From contig CM049407.1 in assembly GCA_026929865.2 (NCBI GenBank), positions 31,587,501 to 31,651,500 of the forward strand: a DNA stretch of 64,000 nucleotides, in the 5' to 3' direction. The notes below the pieces were generated by a model. It was not told where the DNA came from, ran no database searches, and worked only from the letters and a program-made list of their open reading frames with translations. Below, piece after piece: positions 35,715-43,294 of this stretch. Source of the stretch: Hyperoplus lanceolatus. Lineage: Eukaryota; Chordata; Actinopteri; Uranoscopiformes; Ammodytidae. The position numbers and the translations under genes were made by a program. The first letter of the stretch is position 1. Each line of letters starts with the position of its first letter.

Positions 35715-37067
35715 CACACACAGGAAAAATACACTGTTTAGGCTAGTTGTTTCAGCGAACACCTGCTGTTAAATTCATTAGAATTTTAACATACACACAA
35801 CTCTGCTTATTTATATAATTGGATGCTTTATATATGTTTGTGTTGAATCCTTATGTTTTTATCAGCTTTTTTTATTTATTTTCTTTGTTGATTGTTCAAG
35901 ATCAATAACAAATCAAATATTGCACAGTGCACATGCATGGGGCCATTATGCTTACAGGGGCATGTCTGCATCATTACATGGATATGGCACAGCACTGATA
36001 CATTTCTGCTTTGCTTAGCTGAATTTATAACAAGGACCTGCCGAAGTGTAAGTGATGATAAAAAGGAAAGAACAAAGTTGGAACTGGTTGCTGACTAAAG
36101 CCTTCTCCATTTAACACGAGGTATTTGCTTTCACTTTCATTACAATTCCCCCATAATACTTCTGTTAATTGGCTTTATTGATGTATGCAAAGATCATCAT
36201 AGAGGTGAATAGATTTCCCGCACATAAGTTTTGACTCTCCAAATATGGAGGCATTTTAGGTGGAGTCCACTAACAAGCTGAACTGTAGAAGTCAGTTCAT
36301 TCCAATTAATGGTTTATAAACAGGATAACACTCCTATAATTGCACAAATCTCAAAATGGAAATGAGAAAACACAAGTCAACGCTAGTAAGAGCGAGGCAA
36401 CAGCAGGATCAAGGGAGGCGCTAGACTGCTGTTTACAGGGACATCACCTGTTCAAAGCAAGTTTCTTTTAAAACTGCCAAAAATGAACTGTACAGTTAAA
36501 CGATTGATTACGTAACGTTTGGTAAGATATACAGACGATAACGCCAAAAAGCACTATCAGTAGGAGGCATTTGGATCTTGATAAACTAGCGCTAGTTCTA
36601 CTAACGTTACCACCCCATCGAGACGGTGGGTGTCGTATACCTAACCAATGGCGATTTAAATAACACAAAAAGTTTTTAAATGTGCTTTCTCTTGGTTTGT
36701 GGAATGACTCAACACATAAAATAAACTGACAGAGCTTATACAACACGCCAGTGTGTCTCCAGGCCTCAATGAGTGAACAGAGTTTATTTCACACGGACTT
36801 TTCTTACAAGAGTAACGTAAGTCTGCGCCATTTTCGATAGAGTTGTGTCGCCGTTAGCCAACATGATGTGAGGCTAACGACAGTGCTAACAGTGGATAGC
36901 TAACACATTCATTTTGAATGCAAAGTGGCTAATTTTTAGCAGAAATTTCAATTGAATAAGCACAAAACCTACCGTTCCGGATCCAAAGGAAAGCTGAAAA
37001 GTGGAGAGGAGTTTTCGGATTCCCCTGGCTGGTAATCACAGTTCGCTGCGGCGCAGCAGTCAGTCAT
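8977..37067 (-). CDS. THAP-domain protein with four tandem THAP12-type (hAT-derived) modules
   Basis: Eleven coding exons, read right to left: 37067-36973, 33728-33608, 20292-20185, 17989-17953, 17796-15995, 15892-15862, 14609-12844, 12750-12702, 12547-10752, 10647-10611, 10511-8977. Every junction has GT-AG and matching phase; the exons sum to 7377 nt, i.e. 2458 codons plus TAA. Exons 1-3 encode a THAP zinc finger (C-x4-C in CCAAANC; C-x2-H in LCAKH; AVPTMF box), the DNA-binding domain of THAP proteins. Exons 5, 7, 9 and 11 each encode a full ~510-600 aa module homologous to the body of THAP12/PRKRIR, which carries DUF4371 and hAT-dimerisation regions. THAP12 has one such module (761 aa in human), so the fourfold array is the oddity. 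The canonical gene lies just upstream on the same strand. Cellular role unknown; DNA binding through the THAP finger is expected. The protein model is splice-inferred, not transcript-proven. Confidence 0.85.
10611..10647 (-). CDS. Exon 10: linker exon of module 4
   Basis: 37 nt, phase 0 in and 1 out; acceptor ATTTTTCAG, donor GTAAGT. In the required phase it encodes VMGTLKRLNLDS. This is less acidic than the other linkers, while a shifted frame would read a more linker-like GDGNSKKTKL. The phase is nonetheless forced by both neighbours, so it may have shifted during evolution. Confidence 0.7.
10752..12547 (-). CDS. Exon 9: THAP12-type module 3
   Basis: 1796 nt, phase 1 in and 0 out; acceptor GACGTTTAG, donor GTACAT after codons CLSQ. 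It opens with VDVKEEPQEPNIQQSPDKTEDQE, where VKEEP resembles a sumoylation-type motif (inference). Module landmarks: FFSLITDKPVKI, LPVFVRYV, WGLPMSQCRGQAFMHFG, WFEQAFKLA and YYRENLSVPLLKSL. Retention of intron 9 would end the protein after four residues (VHLK). Confidence 0.88.
12702..12750 (-). CDS. Exon 8: linker exon of module 3
   Basis: 49 nt, phase 0 in and 1 out; acceptor ATTCACAG, donor GTATGG. It encodes DKESKSFIRNSENNME, a charged linker like the others. Confidence 0.75.
12844..14609 (-). CDS. Exon 7: THAP12-type module 2
   Basis: 1766 nt, phase 1 in and 0 out; acceptor CGTTTTAG, donor GTACGT after codons GICL. Encodes ~589 aa with the module landmarks FFSLFIDSVVKF, LPLFLRFV, WRLDFNNCRGQAYLGSG, WFDEACAMA, FYKDGLSVPLV and PGSIFHTLRLPLMQYFGN. 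An ATG upstream of the acceptor in the same frame (14709) lies in intron sequence that meets the MITE and is not a likely start. Reading through the donor would add about 17 residues before a stop. Confidence 0.88.
14717..15634. mobile_element. TTAA-flanked MITE (piggyBac-like) in intron 6
   Basis: TTAA at 14713-14716 and 15635-15638 flank inverted ends CCCATTGATGAC / GTCATCAATGGG. TTAA duplication is the signature of piggyBac- and Kolobok-type transposition. No transposase frame inside (918 bp), so it is non-autonomous. A related copy sits in an intron of the neighbouring thap12 (about 41463-41950, opposite orientation). Confidence 0.75.
15862..15892 (-). CDS. Exon 6: linker exon of module 2
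   Basis: 31 nt, phase 0 in and 1 out, acceptor TTGTCTAG, donor GTGAGA. It encodes DDDTKEKPSH plus one nucleotide completing a valine codon with the next exon. Too small for gene finders to recover easily, but needed to keep the frame between modules 1 and 2. Confidence 0.75.
15995..17796 (-). CDS. Exon 5: THAP12-type module 1
   Basis: 1802 nt, phase 1 in and 0 out, acceptor CCATTTAG, donor GTTAGT directly after codon KLLQM. Homologous along its whole length to the thap12 body. Landmarks in order: FFSILLQD (position of the first hAT RNase-H aspartate), IPVFIR, WGLRMEHCRG, WF-DAV, FYRETLSRPIL, an LPTTVFATLKIPDIGFYPN stretch, and an EQMVESYVHKHPD end. If intron 5 were retained the frame would stop after five codons (VSRCS). 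The second hAT catalytic aspartate normally found after CRGQAY is absent, as in THAP12, so no transposase activity is expected. Confidence 0.88.
17953..17989 (-). CDS. Exon 4: linker exon of module 1
   Basis: 37 nt, phase 0 in and 1 out, between acceptor TACCTAG and donor GTACAG. It encodes SEQEPSSVKKTK. The corresponding linker exon of thap12 (41021-41057) is also 37 nt with the same phases and similar charged composition. Confidence 0.8.
18065..20147. mobile_element. hAT-type element with nested insertion (intron 3)
   Basis: Inverted ends TAGGGCTGCACGATTATGGCC at left and its diverged complement ending GTGCAGCCCTA at right. Such ends are typical of teleost hAT elements. Flanking octamers (TGAAAAAG / CGAAGTAT) match only in part, so the target duplication is decayed or the ends are slightly misplaced. 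No transposase frame seen. A second hAT (18498-19726) is inserted in it. Confidence 0.7.
18498..19726. mobile_element. hAT-type element inserted inside the 18065-20147 element
   Basis: Inverted ends TAGGGTTGCAACAACGAATCG and (complemented) TAGGGCTGCAACTAACGATT. Flanking octamers GAGTTATT and CAGTTATT match at 7 of 8. An uninterrupted copy of the target (GAGTTATTATTGGG) exists at about 20531, confirming the insertion point. The interior matches, in reverse, the element at 26269-28778. Non-autonomous. Confidence 0.85.
20185..20292 (-). CDS. Exon 3 of four-module THAP gene: AVPTMF box and basic tail
   Basis: Acceptor CTTTTCAG, 108 nt (36 codons, phase 0-0), donor GTAAGT. It encodes VLREDAVPTMFDS, the AVP-type motif that closes THAP domains, followed by a basic stretch (NRKRARD) that could serve in nuclear import. 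It stands isolated between large intron blocks full of transposons, 13 kb from exon 2, so transcript confirmation would be useful. Confidence 0.87.
20389..22057. repeat. Second copy of a ~296-bp repeat, split by a hAT insertion
   Basis: The segments 20389-20628 and 22006-22057 together match 18350-18497 plus 19727-19877 almost base for base (for example AAAGGACAGACACAGGAAGT and CCGCGGGCGGAAAGTTA in both). The two copies are each interrupted at a different place by a different element, so each serves as the empty-site control for the other. Confidence 0.85.
20629..22005. mobile_element. hAT-type element (TAGGGGTGTAACG ends)
   Basis: Inverted ends TAGGGGTGTAACGGTATAC and (complemented) TAGGGGTGTAACGATACACG, a common fish hAT end. 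The empty site is seen at about 19828 (CGCGCAATAAGCAGC). The octamers next to the ends (TCGCGCAG / GTAAGCAG) do not form a clean duplication. No full transposase frame inside. Confidence 0.75.
22758..22846. repeat. Short inverted repeat (MITE-like)
   Basis: TTCATGAAATGGGAAAACCCAGAG on one side and CTCTGGGTTGCC...TTCATGAAAC on the other can pair over two blocks around a small loop. Probably the remnant of a palindromic MITE; the family is not identified. Confidence 0.5.
23280..23334. repeat. (CTAT)n and (GT)n microsatellite
   Basis: A few CTAT units followed by about 13 GT units. Confidence 0.85.
23408..23512. repeat. Three tandem copies of a ~43-bp unit
   Basis: The block CTTCAGTGTGAAGTTTTTAG with its following AAGTACGAAGGTGTGCATC is present three times, the third copy with one internal change and a different end. 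Direct tandem duplication in intron 2 of the THAP gene; no function seen. Confidence 0.85.
23750..24540. repeat. Diverged direct repeats sharing CAGCTGACTGCTACTGACA
   Basis: The string CAGCTGACTGCTACTGACAC followed by GTTAACGTTAA occurs near 23806 and 23871, and a diverged form (CAGTTGACTGCTACTGACAT) near 24499. The segment around TTTTATATCCGTTTGAAAGC is likewise repeated near 23938. Likely tandem or segmental duplications of a repeat; family unknown. Confidence 0.65.
24586..25706. mobile_element. hAT element with perfect 8-bp target duplication
   Basis: Exact octamer GTAATGGG at 24578-24585 and 25707-25714 flanks inverted ends TAGGGATGGGGATCG / CGATCCCCATCCCTA. The 1121-bp element keeps the first transposase exon (BED finger, minus strand) but not the rest, so it is a deletion derivative. 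Confidence 0.92.
25153..25435 (-). pseudogene. BED zinc-finger exon of a hAT transposase (remnant)
   Basis: ATG at 25435-25433 opens MAERAERSTVWLYF; the frame has C-x2-C (CNLC) and H-x4-H (HISIVH) in BED spacing, then a proline/alanine-rich stretch, and ends at a GTAAAC donor with 94 codons. BED fingers form the N-terminal DNA-binding domain of hAT transposases. No downstream catalytic exon is present inside the element, so it is not a working gene. Confidence 0.8.
26269..28778. mobile_element. hAT element carrying a second inserted transposon
   Basis: Exact 8-bp duplication TTATTGTT (26261-26268 and 28779-28786) with ends TAGGGCTGCAACTAACGATT / TTCGTTGTTGCAGCCCTA. Same family as 18498-19726 in the opposite orientation; the two are alignable over most of their length. 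Interrupted at 27188-28560 by another element. Confidence 0.92.
27188..28560. mobile_element. CAGGGTTTTT-ended DNA transposon, 5-bp target duplication
   Basis: Perfect inverted ends CAGGGTTTTT...AAAAACCCTG flanked by AGTCC on both sides (27183-27187, 28561-28565). The empty counterpart in the sister element reads GGCCTACAGTCTAGTG near 18736 (minus-strand sense), confirming the insertion. A short frame MLRIAGCFEKLLDDENK at about 27549-27599 ends at a GTAAAA donor and may be a first exon remnant. Near 28190-28250 an end resembling the 18065 hAT (GAGCAGCCCTA) is also present. Superfamily not certain; a hAT branch is plausible. Confidence 0.75.
29252..30219. mobile_element. hAT-like element inserted in the BED hAT remnant
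   Basis: Ends TAGGGACGGGCACGAGTA and (complemented) TAGGGATGGGCATGAGTA. Flanks GTGATTTT / GTGAAAGC share only the first four bases, so the duplication is decayed. It splits the 5' region of the surrounding hAT from its BED exon. Confidence 0.7.
30220..30417 (+). pseudogene. BED zinc-finger exon of hAT transposase
   Basis: The frame reads GRRKRQRMSKVWDHFTLN, then C-x2-C (CVHC) and H-x4-H (HMNRKH) with standard BED spacing; donor GTAATT after GAGACAA. Transposon-derived, not a host gene: it lies between hAT ends and lacks the catalytic part. Confidence 0.8.
30876..33515. mobile_element. Putative element with CAGTGTTTCCC ends
   Basis: Left end CAGTGTTTCCCACAGG at 30876, right end (complemented) CAGTGTTTCCCGCAA at 33515, as in many hAT elements. 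Flanking octamers TGAAACTA / GGTAATAT do not match, so either a deletion removed one flank or these are ends of two copies. The interior has no credible coding frame and includes an odd homopolymer-rich tract (about 32480-33150). Confidence 0.5.
33608..33728 (-). CDS. Exon 2 of four-module THAP gene: second half of THAP finger
   Basis: Acceptor TTTTTCAG, 121 nt, donor GTAAGT. It encodes CKQWLDNCHRQDL...SPDQLHKLYKLCAKHFEPSMISEM, which contains the invariant THAP tryptophan and the C-x2-H zinc-ligand pair. It closely parallels exon 2 of thap12 at 42020-42137, with the same phases (2 in, 0 out). Confidence 0.9.
34077..34095 (+). repeat. Left copy of a 19-bp direct repeat flanking the Tc1 block
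   Basis: AGGAAAAATACACTGTTTA, identical to 35722-35740. The two copies bracket both microsatellites and the Tc1-like element. Confidence 0.9.
34306..34350. repeat. (TA)n(CA)n microsatellite
   Basis: About 18 TA units then a short CA run; directly abuts the shortened left end of the Tc1-like element. Confidence 0.95.
34352..35627 (-). mobile_element. Tc1-like transposon, left end truncated
   Basis: Long inverted repeats of about 170 bp (34352-34523 and 35371-35545; for example GGCACACCTGTGCACTAATCATGATGTC at right has its complement at left, with few mismatches) enclose a transposase remnant. The right end continues to GCGTTTATATTTTTGTTGAG, a familiar fish Tc1-type terminus; the outermost part of the left repeat is missing, replaced by a microsatellite. 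Confidence 0.85.
34579..35322 (-). pseudogene. Tc1-like transposase, N-terminus deleted, catalytic residue lost
   Basis: 247 residues with the Tc1/mariner motifs TDESRF (first Asp), FQQDNARPH (second Asp) and PAYSPDMSPIVHFLDVLDRR. In active relatives the last motif reads SPIEH; here the catalytic glutamate is a valine. The helix-turn-helix N-terminal ~90-100 residues are missing because the frame runs straight into the right inverted repeat. Complete members of the family have about 340 residues. Not functional. Confidence 0.9.
35628..35709. repeat. (GT)n(AT)n microsatellite
   Basis: GAGT/GT units followed by about 18 AT units, abutting the right end of the Tc1-like element. Confidence 0.95.
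35722..35740 (+). repeat. Right copy of a 19-bp direct repeat
   Basis: Identical to 34077-34095; see that entry. Confidence 0.9.
36973..37067 (-). CDS. Exon 1 of four-module THAP gene: start codon and first half of THAP finger
   Basis: ATG at 37067-37065 begins MTDCCAAANCDY and reaches FSFPLDPER, the typical THAP start (first two zinc-binding cysteines; conserved FP and DPER segment). The exon is 95 nt and ends in phase 2 at a GTAGGT donor. The equivalent exon of the neighbouring thap12 ends at the same codon and phase, supporting common descent. No in-frame upstream ATG gives a better THAP start. Confidence 0.88.
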
Positions 37068-37714
37068 TTTGGACTGCAATGTAGCTTGCTAACCAGTTAG
37101 CTAGCTTAGCTGACGGTTGCAAGCTGGCAAGCCTACTGTGAACAAACCTGCAGGAGAGCCTACAGAGTCATGCCTTGGGCAAACCCCGCCGCAGACACAG
37201 TTTCAAAGTTATTGTCGCTTAATGTCTCTTTGCAAACTATGAACCCTCTAATTCCATGCTTTCAAAAGTTGATGTTGCGTTGGAGCCAAGAGTCGCCGAA
37301 AGCGTGTTATCCCAACAACCAGGAACTAAACCGTGCAGTACGGCGTGTTAACCAGGAGAGGGCAGAGTGGCACCACCAGGCCTCACCAAAGACTTTCACT
37401 GTCAAGATAGTTCGCATCCCTATTCCGAGGACCGCTGCTAGCTTTTCTGTTCACAAAAATGTGGTAGTTACTCTTCCTCACACGTTGTAAATCGGATTAT
37501 GTCATTCTTACTGATCCTACCCATTCTTCAGTGTCGTAAAACCCATTCTACGTTTCTATCCTCTGTATTGTGTCTGTTGCAATCTTTTATATACTATCTA
37601 TGGTTGCAATGCGCTATTGACCGAAACCTAGAACATAGTGATTGGTGTGTCTCTAAGTTTTTTCTTTTTTTATAAACAAAAAAATATATATATACAGATA
37701 GAGGAATAGATTTG

Positions 37715-37875
37715 ACTGATAAGTATACCACAGCTGACTGACACAGTCCTCCCTGTCAGGGTATGTCTTCATGTACACCTCAACCAGCTCATAACCAACA
37801 TCATAGTTTATCCTCAAGAGTTCGACTTTTTCTCATTTGAATTAGTCAGACGAGCATGGTCTCCGTGTAGCCTAC
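37715..37875 (-). pseudogene. Relic of a THAP12 C-terminal end
   Basis: On the minus strand this reads LLRINYDVGYELVEVYMKTYPDRED, nearly identical to the last residues of the neighbouring thap12 (LLSMNYDVDYDLDELVEVYMKTYPERED), with a 6-bp gap and scattered changes. About 150 bp align; nothing else of a module is seen around it. It lies between the two THAP12-type genes and upstream of exon 1 of the four-module gene, so it marks a lost or partial third copy. Confidence 0.85.
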
Positions 37876-38700
37876 ACCTAGTATACAAATAAATTCAGAG
37901 GTGAGTGTGTTTCTGTAGATGTCTTTTATATAAGCCATTGCTATAAAATATATCTGAAGATGATGAGTGAAAGACATGCTGAACTTGGCCTTACGCCATC
38001 CTGCAGTGGGCCCTGCAACTGCAACACCTAAATGATTATTAGCAACCATGGGTGTTATCATTCACGGCTGTGTGCTGCTATGATCAATTAAAAAGGTCTC
38101 CAGTTAAAAAGGTCTTGAAGGAAGAAAGGAATCGGCTGATCATTTAATGGATTAATAATATAGCATACAAAATAAAGCTAATGCATTCAAATAACCTTTA
38201 AGAGAAAAAAAACACCATATTGTGTCATTCAAACATGTGTTATGAGCTGCAGATGATTAAGGTGGTTCTTTGTTTACATTTCATAATGCTCCCCTTTGTG
38301 TTTGATTGTATCACATTTCACCACATACTTGAGTGTAAATTTGAGTCAGAACAGATAACTACCATATACCTCCTTTGCAGACATTATACCCAAATTGCAA
38401 GTTGGCAGGGGTGTAGATAAGAATTGTGATACGTATTCACAGGAGCCTTGAAGCTTCACACTACTTTGTCCTGATGTCCAACTCACCATGTTGGCACTAG
38501 TCTCTGTGTCCCAAATCTGTCCTGGAAGGAAAATGATGTAGTAAACACATACATCATTACTACTCTTTCCAGCATGTCTCAAGAAACACAAGTCTCTGGA
38601 TTGGTATTTTGACCTCATTCAGAAAAGGAAAAAACAAAGAACACACTCAAACATTTCAAATACAGACCACAAAAGATTCTTAAACCAGAGAGAATACCTC

Positions 38701-38706
38701 TTTATT
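38701..38706 (-). promoter_or_regulatory. Candidate polyadenylation signal of thap12
   Basis: TTTATT on the plus strand is AATAAA on the minus strand, about 380 nt downstream of the thap12 stop codon. Plausible 3' UTR length; not otherwise verified. Confidence 0.35.
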
Positions 38707-38804
38707 AACATGTTAATAAGCCCTTATCCAACAGTGACAACAATTTGCAACTTAATTAAACAATGAAGCTAAGGAATGGACTGCATTGCAAAGGCTGGAA
38801 TCAG

Positions 38805-38870
38805 AAGGTTTACAGGGTGGTCAACACCTGCTACCTGGAAGGTTTACAGGGTGGTCAACACCTGCTACCT
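38805..38870 (-). repeat. Two tandem copies of a ~33-bp unit
   Basis: The string GGAAGGTTTACAGGGTGGTC followed by AACACCTGCTACCT occurs twice in succession. It falls in the probable thap12 3' UTR. Confidence 0.9.
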
Positions 38871-39083
38871 AAATCATAACGTGAAACTATGAAGCAAGAC
38901 ACAGCAAGAACTAAATTAAAAAATGTCTGAAGTTAATAACGTCACCGTTTGACACTACAGTGAAGTTGCTGGTTCCTTTACATTTTATATTTGTCCACAA
39001 CACACTAAACAAAAAAGAACAAGAAAAAGACGTAGTCTTCAAATGAATGATGAGAAGAGCTGTGGATTATGTGTCCAGACGTA

Positions 39084-42000
39084 TCAAACCACAGCTGACA
39101 GAGACACGTCCTCCCTCTCAGGGTATGTCTTCATGTACACCTCAACCAGCTCATCCAGGTCATAATCAACATCATAGTTCATGCTCAGAAGAGCAAGACT
39201 TTTTGATTTGAATTTGTCTGGCGTGGTCTCCATGTACATGTGGAAGCGCTTGTACGCCACATCACAGGTGTTCTCCATGGCCAAGGTAGGCAGGATGCCC
39301 ATCAGTCTCAGAACAGCCAGCATGTTTGGGAAGAATTTGACATCGGCCAGCTGCAGTGTCCCCTGCAGATTGGGGGGCACTGTGTCGCCTTTGCCCTTTT
39401 TGGTCCATTTGACCCACCAACAGTGCAGCTCTGCAGAGAGGGTTCCTGCATTAGGGATGTCATTCTGAAAGACTTGAACACTCTCTTCATCAGGTTCGGT
39501 AGTCTTCTGCTGCTCTATCACAGCAGGGACCAGTGCTAGACATCTCAGAGCCTTCAGGTGCTCCTCACAGAAGAGTCCATTCATCTCTGTGAGGAGATGG
39601 TTGACCACAGGAATGGACAGGTGCTCTTTGTAGTAACGCTCTGCTCCACTGGCTCCACCTTCTGACTGATGCTTTCTTAAGTAGGAGCGAGGAACCTTAA
39701 CGGGGATCTCCATGGCGGCGGCTAGGTTCACCGCCTCATCGTTCCAGAACTCGTGATACACATCGATGTTGTCGGACACTTCCTTCAGGGAGTGCAGTAC
39801 GGCTTTCAGACTGGTTGCAGCAAAGTGGGCGTCTGTTGCTGTCCCTTGCATGTTGGTGCCAAAGGCTCGTGTCAGTGTCAGAGTGTTTTTCAGCACCACT
39901 AATGCCATGACAAACTCAAAATCAGCTAGTGCTTTTGAAATCTCCAAAGCACTGTGTGTGACTTGATCATCCCACCTCATGTCCTCGTTGTCATGGACAC
40001 TGTCCACACAGAGGAGCAATGCCTCCAAGATCTCCACTGCCACCTCAAACGCATCGTTACGTCTGGTCCAGCTGCCCTGACAGATCTCCTTCAGCTCCTT
40101 GGCTTTCTCCTCCCTGTCCGGGTAGAAAATAGAAATGGCATTTTCCAACTCTAACTGAAGTAGAGGGGAGTGAATGAAGAATGATTCGACCTTCTTAAAG
40201 GCAGACATGACAAGCTGAACCCCTGACAAAGCAATACCATTTGCCAATGATACGTTCAATGTACGAGTAGATCTTGGTGTGAGCACTGCCATTGGATATT
40301 TCTCCAGCAGTTTGGCAGCAAATCTTTTCATTTTACTCCAATGTGTCCCGCTGCAGGAGTGGGCCTGTCCTCTACAATGTTCCATATCCAAGCCCCATTT
40401 GTCAGTCATTTCAGACAGCAGTCCCTCTGCTAAGGCATCTCCATCTCCTTCAAAGGACAATAATCCAACAAACCTCTCCTGCTGGAAGTTAGACTGGTCC
40501 ACGTAGCGGAGAAAGACGGGGAGAAACCATTCTCCTGAGATCTTCACCAAATCATCGGTAAGCAATGAGAAGAAGCCATTTTGTTTAACTTCCTCCGCCA
40601 CCTTACTATGGATGTAGTGCTCGCACACCTCAATCAACCCACTCAGCCGAGAGGAGGGGCAGCACTCCTGATTCACATCGTACCTCTTCTTAAGGATTTC
40701 ATCTCCACAATTCATGCGATATTCTAACAATGCCTGAAAGTTGCTTGACCCAAGGCCATCCTGTTTATCATCCCCAGGTCCTGTCGGAGGAATGCTTTGC
40801 TCTCCCAAGAGTACAAGAACTTCAAATAATGAGCGTAGATACTCTGTGTATTGGTCCTTCTCTGGGAGGGCCTGGACATCTTCTTTGACTGACTCTGCTG
40901 CTTTCCCCTTTTTCATTCCTAAAAAGGGAAACAGATACAGACAGAGACCCAATCAATCATTCATCATGTGCCACGTGGGTGTAGGAGACAACGTGTCTTT
41001 CTGTTAATATTTCTACTTACTTTTTCTCCCCTTATTCTCCGTTTCTTCCTCTTTTGTCTACAGAATACAAACAACAAAAAAATGACATTAAAACTACAAA
41101 AGTCTAACAATAGAAATAGTTTTTTACACATTTAAATGTAATAGGATTTATTTTACACACCGGCCCTTTGCTGCGTTTCACCTGCCCATTCTGAGGTTGG
41201 CTCGCTGGAACAACAAAGATGGTTGGTAAAGCATCCTCCTTCAACACTGCAGTCTGAGAGTCCGGTAAACAAAGTCAAGCAAAAAAGCTTTATTACATTG
41301 TACATATGAAGGTTCTATATAAAACTGCTGAACTTGTATTCAGATCATACATATATTTACTAAGTACCACCCAATATACAATATTCATTGAATAATTAGG
41401 CTAATAATGATACTCTGACTGCATTAAGCCCCTATCACATATTGATTACAGATTTGAAATTACATTAAAAGCCCATTGATGACTATCAATCTAATCATTC
41501 CTTACCCTGAGGTTTTCTAAAATAGTAAATTTCAATCTACCAAAACCTTAATATCTACCTGTGTACCATAGAAACATGAAATATACATTTAAGTTAAGTT
41601 CACAGGTTTTATTTAAACATGCTCCCTTACGCTTCAAACCAACAAATATTTCTAAAATCGCAAAATGAGATGATTAGAAAATTATTAATATTGTTATAAT
41701 AGATCAATTGTTGTGTGATTTTCCGTAGTCTATTGTAGACCTTGATTCTCCCCACCAACGCCACTACTGTTCTCCCATTTTTATTATTTTGTTTTATTTT
41801 TTTTTTTTATTTTTTGATACATATTTTTCAAACCACCCCACTTTTGGGGTCACGTGGTCTTAAATCACACCCCCTCATTTAACCACGTCTCTGCCAAATG
41901 TAATGCGCCACACAGCGGGAGCCAACACCTCACAGGGTAACACTGCAAAGTCCAGAGGCATATTGTCCCTGCAATTAAGTCACAACACCTTTTACGACTT

Positions 42001-43294
42001 GAAAACATAACTTACTTACACTATCAAACAAAGATGGTTCAAAATGTTTTCCACAGAGTCTGTAGTATCTGTACAACTGGTCAGGGGATTTGTCTGCGAG
42101 ATCTTGCCTCTGGCAATTTTCAACCCACTTCTTGGACCTGAAAGGAGAGGTTATACCAAAATGAGAACATGTTTAAGAATTGATAGAAATGTGGGCTTTG
42201 CCGTTCAGTGATTCAACAATTTAACACATACATTTTTCCAATAATAAATTACTAGTAACAATGACTGAGAATCCAATCCATCCAACATCAACAGTTATAA
42301 CATATTTAAAATGTCCTATATATTATTATTGAATAGGAAATAAGGTGTCTTCAGGTCAAGTTAGCATGATTAATTATAAACGCAGCTTGTGTTGACAGTG
42401 ACACACGTTATAATGCAGCACCACAGTTCAAATGGGTTTGGTACTGGGCATCGCTCTTTTGTTTGACTCAAATGTAATGAATGTGCAAGTTGTGGATTGA
42501 TACAGATGCTTATGCTAGAACAACAAACAACAGCAACATGGTCATACTTTTAAAAAGGGTTCATACTGGACTAACAGACCTTTTCATTGCAGATATTTGG
42601 AATTGTCAAAGCAGAGAAGGCACAGGTGAAACATACCATTAGCAATGGCTTAATTCCATCAAGACTCCCTTTTATAAGCCAGAATGCCACCAGCCACATA
42701 AAACTAGGAATGCAGCATTTTATAATGTTTATAATACACACGTGCTTCTCTTGTTAGGATATGCAAACATGTCTGCTGTGAACAGGTCTGTGGACTGAAG
42801 GACTTGTCTTTTCAGCAGTAAATGCTGCAGGTGTTTGTACTGCTCCTTTACGCTCAGGTTCACCCACATGTTGTATTAGGAACCACCGGCTATGCCTACA
42901 CATGTGACCAGCCTACACATGGTCTACACATGTGCCATGTGTGTAGGCTACCTTTCGCAAAAAAACACAGGCACGTGCATCTGTCAAACTTTTAGATTAA
43001 GTGTTGCCGATCTTGCTACTGTATTTGTATCTGGTGGAAGTCATAAAGGACATATAGGCAACTCATTTTGAACCGATTTCTTTTTTCTTTCTTTTTTTCA
43101 ACTAAAGTGAGCCCTGTTTAAAATGTGTTGCCTTGTAGTTTACTTGATTTTAGGCGGTTGGACAGCCGACCTTCTAGCTTTAGCATCGGTATTATTAGCA
43201 TTAGTTACCTTTCTGGATCCTGCGGAAACCGGAAGAGTGGTTGCGGCTCGGATTTGCCGCTGGTACAGTTCAGCGCAGCGCAGTGACTCTGCAT
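39084..43294 (-). CDS. thap12: THAP domain-containing protein 12 (PRKRIR homologue)
   Basis: Five coding exons: 43294-43209, 42137-42020, 41253-41161, 41057-41021 and 40918-39084; GT-AG throughout, total 2169 nt (722 aa plus stop). Exons 1-3 encode the THAP zinc finger (MQSHCAALNC; LCGKHF; ALPTIF), exon 4 a 37-nt charged linker, exon 5 the hAT-derived body with FFSLLTDDLVKI, WGLDMEHCRGQAH, WNDEAVNLA and YYKEHLSIPVV. Human THAP12 is 761 aa with the same layout and strong similarity throughout. THAP12 was described as a repressor of the inhibitor P58IPK, upstream of PKR; its role in fish is not shown here. The start codon is set by the conserved first THAP cysteine. Fish have more than one thap12, so a or b cannot be assigned. 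Confidence 0.95.
41463..41950. mobile_element. MITE related to the 14717-15634 element
   Basis: In the thap12 intron between exons 3 and 2. Starts TTAAAAGCCCATTGATGACTATCAATC and then resembles the complement of the right part of the MITE at 14717-15634 (shared strings such as AACATGCTCCCTTA and CCAAAACCTTAATATCT). The far end is diverged and its boundary is approximate. Confidence 0.6.
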
